A DNA stretch of 56,629 nt from Amphimedon queenslandica. Taxonomy: Eukaryota; Porifera; Demospongiae; Haplosclerida; Niphatidae. The stretch's first letter is position 1. Every line of letters starts with the position of its first letter. The notes under the pieces were generated by a model. The model was not told the DNA's origin, ran no database searches, and saw only the letters and a list, made by a program, of their open reading frames with translations. The stretch spans positions 760,810 through 817,438 of the forward strand of contig NW_003546249.1 in the NCBI RefSeq assembly GCF_000090795.2, written 5' to 3'. This document shows positions 55,341 through 56,629 of the stretch, piece by piece. Position numbers and translations under genes: made by a program.

Positions 55341-56118
55341 TTTCAAGCCCTGTAAATCGGTAAAATGGTTACATTATGTCAAAATATGACATTTGATTGT
55401 AACAACCTTGCTGTGGCACTAGCTAATTATTATATTAAACACACCATTGCAGTTTTTTGCACTTGCTATGTAAAACCTTGGATTTTTCACCTGAAAACCT
55501 TCAGCCTCATTCTGGACTAAGGATGATGATGAGACACATGTATTTTGACAATATTTCATTAAAGATTTTCATGTGTTAGATCTATTATAGCTTTTCGTTT
55601 TTTCAAAACTTGCTCAAGGCTGGTTAAGGCAAGTGTATATTATGTGGCAGTCCTCCTATATTGATTCACATTCGGCCCCAATTATATATAAATACTATAA
55701 AAGTATCACTGAATTCATCTACACTACATCTACATAGGTCTCTGGGTCATTTAGTAACTGATACAGAAGGCATAATTTTCTCATCTGTATAATACCGGGG
55801 TAGTCAGTAAGCTCTTCTTCTGCATTACTTTTTGATTATTATTGACACATTGTATTGCTGCTGCTTCCTTTATATTTGTTGAGAGGTGTCACTAAGTTTT
55901 TTGAAAACTCTTCGAAGTATTTTGCAACACTACACAATAATTTTAGATAATTGCTGCTTCACTAAAACATTGCCAGAATATTAATGCTTTTAGATCTATA
56001 TTGTTTCCACAGTTGATTCAGCGTCCTCCATTTCAATCCAACATCAGAATACAACACTCAAGTGCGTTGGTCCAAAAAATATTTTACACATAAACAAAAA
56101 GAAAACTATAATCAAATA
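55341..56118. other. Intergenic region, no gene seen
   Basis: AT-rich DNA between the helicase remnant and the 3' end of the RS-rich gene. I found no further helicase motifs or terminal repeats in it. Confidence 0.4.
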
Positions 56119-56629
56119 TTAATGTTTCTGTCTTTTACTCTTATGAGCTACAGGACTTTTGGTTCGAGTGTGTTCCTTGTGTGACCGAGGTGAACGAGAT
56201 CTGTGACTGTGTTGGTAACTAATAAACTAAAGACACAAAATTAATTTTACCGATGAGAACGAGGAGATTTAGAACGATGCCTAGAAGAACGTGGACTACG
56301 ACTCCGTGAACGTTTTCTGTAAATAAAAAAGTAAAGAAACTACAAAATAATAAATCAAAACCTTGCACGATCAGGAGACCTTGATTTGGATGAACTATGC
56401 CTTTTCTTTTTACTAAAAAACAAACTACATGTAATATATCAAATATTCAATACTTATTGTGCTTCTGCAAAGAGGCATCAGGAACTTTGTCTTTTTCCAT
56501 TGATTCATTCTGACAGTCATCCTACATGTGAAGTAACCAATGCTTACGAAACCACAGACACAACTCACAAGTAATAACTTTTCTCTGAATTTTCTAGCCC
56601 TTTCAGTAATTTCAGCTGATGAATAGCTA
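56119..56629 (-). CDS. RS-rich protein, C-terminal exons (partial)
   Basis: Five exons read from the window edge: 56629-56569 (partial), 56521-56454, 56412-56362, 56316-56251 and 56218-56119, stop at 56121-56119. The frame is continuous across GT-AG introns. The segment begins SAEITERARKFREKLL, then an acidic/polar linker, then Lys- and Arg-Ser-rich sequence (HSSSKSRSPDRARKRSRSRS, then RSPRSSRHRSKSPRSHR) and ends KSPVAHKSKRQKH. RS tails occur on splicing factors, cyclin L, PPIG and others, acting in nuclear speckles as SR-kinase substrates. The diagnostic N-terminal domain lies outside the window, so identity is left open. Confidence 0.75.

Overview
This window is nuclear DNA of an animal, most likely a marine demosponge close to Amphimedon. 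The main evidence is two adjacent cathepsin-L-like genes whose catalytic cysteine is replaced by serine in a C-(G/C)-(C/S)-S-Y-A-F context. That is the signature of silicateins, the spicule-forming proteins known from siliceous sponges. The genes are compact and very intron-rich (short GT-AG introns, exons often 50-150 bp), and the DNA is AT-rich and full of short palindromic ACATGT/GTACAT runs. The species is inferred. The gene families are read directly from spliced translations I made by eye.

Layout. 0.28-3.35 kb (-): two silicatein-like genes in tandem. 3.6-6.0 kb (+): a RASSF1/5-type Ras-association tumour-suppressor homologue (C1-RA-SARAH). 6.5-13.3 kb (-): an MBOAT1/2-type lysophospholipid acyltransferase. 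13.6-17.4 kb (+): propionyl-CoA carboxylase alpha (biotin subunit). 17.5-23.7 kb (-): glutathione reductase with a 3.6 kb first intron that carries a long inverted repeat. 24.4-27.4 kb (-): a zinc-dependent medium-chain polyol/threonine-type dehydrogenase. 27.5-36.7 kb: a tandem segmental duplication, with two copies of cytosolic seryl-tRNA synthetase (-), each followed by the divergently transcribed 5' end of an inositol 1,4,5-trisphosphate receptor gene. In the first unit the receptor start is a decayed fragment; in the second it is the real start of the receptor gene (+, 36.3-50.25 kb). 50.3-52.3 kb: intergenic, with a foldback element. 52.3-54.0 kb (+): an intronless, disabled copy of the splicing factor crooked neck (CRNKL1). 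55.1-55.3 kb (-): a frameshifted remnant of a PIF1-type helicase. 56.1 kb to the end (-): the 3' part of a gene encoding an RS-rich protein.

The genes are mainly housekeeping: propionate catabolism, redox, membrane lipid remodelling, translation, calcium release. They do not form one pathway. Three gene pairs are head-to-head with only 159-272 bp between start codons (silicatein-2/RASSF, MBOAT/PCCA, SerRS-2/ITPR), so shared bidirectional promoters are likely. Several small non-autonomous DNA transposons with TA or TTA target duplications sit in introns and intergenic DNA. The segmental duplication gives natural filled-site/empty-site comparisons for them.

I did not find a new defence-like or operon-like system. 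The most noteworthy items are the silicatein pair, one member of which also lacks the catalytic histidine; the SerRS/ITPR duplication, in which the SerRS copy beside the intact ITPR has changes at conserved catalytic-core positions; and the transposon remnant at the duplication junction. Exon boundaries are hand-placed from GT/AG signals and reading frame, and may be off by a few bases.
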